DNA from: JAUVXJ01 sp034430275
GTDB lineage: Bacteria; Chloroflexota; Anaerolineae; UBA7937; B3-Chlor
Assembly (NCBI GenBank): GCA_034430275.1
Contig: DAOUEW010000364.1
Coordinates: forward strand, 1-6,465
Length of the DNA stretch: 6,465 bases
Direction of reading: 5' to 3'
A model generated the notes under the pieces. It did no database searches. It was not told where the DNA came from and was given only the letters and a program-made list of their open reading frames with translations. The stretch's first letter is position 1, and each line of letters opens with the position of its first letter. The translations under genes and the position numbers were made by a program. Shown one piece after another: positions 5,097-6,465 of the stretch.

Positions 5097-6465
5097 ATGC
5101 GGCGACTGTTCTCGCCCCTTGCTCTGTGCGTAGCTCTCGCCCTCGCTAGCTGTCTGCTCTATGTGGGCTACTCGCTGCACTTCGGATATGTAGGCTTCCC
5201 TCTCGACGATGCTTGGATCCACCAAACCTATGCTCGCAACCTCGGCACACATCACGAGTTCTCCTACAATCTGGGCGAACCCAGCGTGGGTTCCACCTCT
5301 CCGCTTTGGACCATGCTTCTGGCCCCGGCCCATGCGCTACACATCGAGCCCAGACTGTGGATCTACCTGCTGGGCACCGTCCTCCTGGCTCTCACGGGCT
5401 GGGTGGTCTACCGTCTCAGCAAGGCGTTGTTCCCGCGCGGCGAGCTCGTCCCCGTTCTGACCACCGCGTTTTACCTGCTGGAATGGCACATAGCCTGGGC
5501 CGCGTTCTCGGGCATGGAGACCATCCTCTTCGTGCTTCTGTCACTCCTGGCGCTGGAGCGGCACCTGGCGGGAGAGCGGCCTCTCGTGACCGGTCTGATC
5601 GCTGGCTTACTCACGATCACAAGGCCAGAAGGTGTCATCGTGCTGCCTCTTCTCGTGCTCGACACAACCTGGCGCCAGTGCCGTGGAGCCCGTTCGCTGA
5701 CCTGGCGAGAGGTGGGCATACACGCCCTTCTCCTCACAGTGGGGTTCTTCGTGCCATTAGCACCCGACCTAGCCCTCAACCTGGCAGTCACAGGGTATCT
5801 CTGGCCCAACACATTCTATGCCAAGCAAGCCGAGTATCAGGAAGTGGTGGCCTCGCTTCCGCTGTGGACACGATGGGCACGCGTGGCACTACCTACCCTG
5901 GTGGGCGCCCAGGTGCTACTGGTCCCGGGTTGCCTGTACGCCGTGTTCAAGAGCCTCTCCCTCGCGCAAAGGAGGGCAGTCCTACCGTTGGCCTGGTGGT
6001 TCTCGCTGGTCACCATCTATGCGATACGACTGCCTGTTTCCTACCAACACGGTCGCTACCTCATACCTACCATACCCATTACCATCCTGCTGGGCGTCTG
6101 GGGTACGATGAATATGCCAGGACTCCACCGCATTGTGCGGCGCGTCCTATACATCTCCATACCCATACTCTCACTGGCCTTCTGGTTGCGAGGGGCCCAA
6201 CAGTACGCCACAGACGTACGAATCATCGACAGCGAGTTGGCGGCAGCAGGAAGATGGATCGCTGATAACACACCGCCCGATGCCGTCATTGGCGCTCACG
6301 ACATCGGCGCGATTGGCTACTTCTCTCAACGATCCCTGGTGGACACCGCCGGGTTGATCACGCCCGAGGTGATCCCCTTCATCGGAGACGAAGACAGAAT
6401 ACTGGCCTTCCTGGAGGCAAGAGACGTGGACTACCTGGTCATCTTCCCGTCCTGGTACCGCCAGA
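5097..6465 (+). CDS. AftB-like GT-C membrane glycosyltransferase (3' partial, runs off the window)
   Basis: The frame is open from ATG 5097 to the window edge, giving 456 complete codons with no stop; the C-terminus lies beyond. Helix 1 is at about 7-27. The first external loop holds Asp37-Asp38 (PLDDAWIHQTYARNL), then YNLGEPSVGSTSPLW (57-71), the 'DD...rya.nl...fN.Ge.v...TSplW' signature I recall from mycobacterial AftB (GT89, terminal arabinofuranosyl transfer) and many related bacterial proteins. Next come FSGMET (137-142), TRPEG (175-179) and WPNTFYAK (236-243), also shared with that group. From about residue 380 a soluble module starts with GRWIADNTPPDAV and contains HDIGAIGYFSQR, a DTAGL turn and DVDYLVIF near the edge. 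The paired Asp are the predicted catalytic acids. Probably a polyprenyl-phosphate-sugar transferase on the outer membrane face; arabinose specificity should not be assumed from motifs alone. It is the last visible gene of the likely operon. Confidence 0.85.
   Translation, partial: MRRLFSPLALCVALALASCLLYVGYSLHFGYVGFPLDDAWIHQTYARNLGTHHEFSYNLGEPSVGSTSPLWTMLLAPAHALHIEPRLWIYLLGTVLLALTGWVVYRLSKALFPRGELVPVLTTAFYLLEWHIAWAAFSGMETILFVLLSLLALERHLAGERPLVTGLIAGLLTITRPEGVIVLPLLVLDTTWRQCRGARSLTWREVGIHALLLTVGFFVPLAPDLALNLAVTGYLWPNTFYAKQAEYQEVVASLPLWTRWARVALPTLVGAQVLLVPGCLYAVFKSLSLAQRRAVLPLAWWFSLVTIYAIRLPVSYQHGRYLIPTIPITILLGVWGTMNMPGLHRIVRRVLYISIPILSLAFWLRGAQQYATDVRIIDSELAAAGRWIADNTPPDAVIGAHDIGAIGYFSQRSLVDTAGLITPEVIPFIGDEDRILAFLEARDVDYLVIFPSWYRQ

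Noticed and set aside
5213..6265. 350-residue + strand ORF
   Set aside because: It overlaps the open AftB-like frame from 5097 along its full length. Its translation is rich in Arg, His, Ser, Pro and Gly with no domain pattern, and it has no suitable ribosome binding site. It is a shadow frame of a GC-rich gene.

Overview
The window is a GC-rich stretch of bacterial DNA. It carries a same-strand (+) run of genes for large multi-pass membrane proteins, and every complete gene looks like a GT-C fold glycosyltransferase, the class that takes sugars from polyprenyl-phosphate donors on the outer face of the cytoplasmic membrane. The best guess for the host is a Chloroflexota (Anaerolineae-like) bacterium. 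This rests on recalled resemblance of the second complete gene and of the overall gene style to proteins from that group. It is an inference, and no rRNA or other phylogenetic marker is present to confirm it.

Layout: (1) 1-294 is the 3' end of a membrane protein gene whose start lies outside the window. (2) 295-489 is a gap of about 195 bases with an 8-bp inverted repeat, a 12-bp palindrome and a good ribosome binding site in front of a TTG start. (3) 490-1725 encodes a GT87-family (DUF2029) glycosyltransferase with nearly all the family hallmarks. (4) 1773-3413 encodes a 546-residue membrane protein of GT-C type with no function I can assign. (5) 3410-5089 encodes a PMT_2/ArnT-like GT-C transferase whose TTG start overlaps the previous stop codon. 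(6) 5097-6465 is the first 456 codons of another GT-C transferase, with motifs like those of mycobacterial AftB. It runs off the right edge, so it shows no stop codon here.

Spacing is 47 bases, a 4-base overlap and 7 bases between the last four genes, so they are most likely one operon with translational coupling. Each protein has an acidic residue shortly after its first membrane helix, where GT-C enzymes keep their catalytic base. Three of the four (1773, 3410 and 5097) also end in a soluble module with an 'A..W(L/I)' start. Together they look like the extracytoplasmic assembly stage of a cell-surface glycan, glycolipid or glycoprotein decoration. The donor-making enzyme, flippase and polymerase are not in the window. 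No tRNA, rRNA, CRISPR array, insertion sequence or clear rho-independent terminator was seen.
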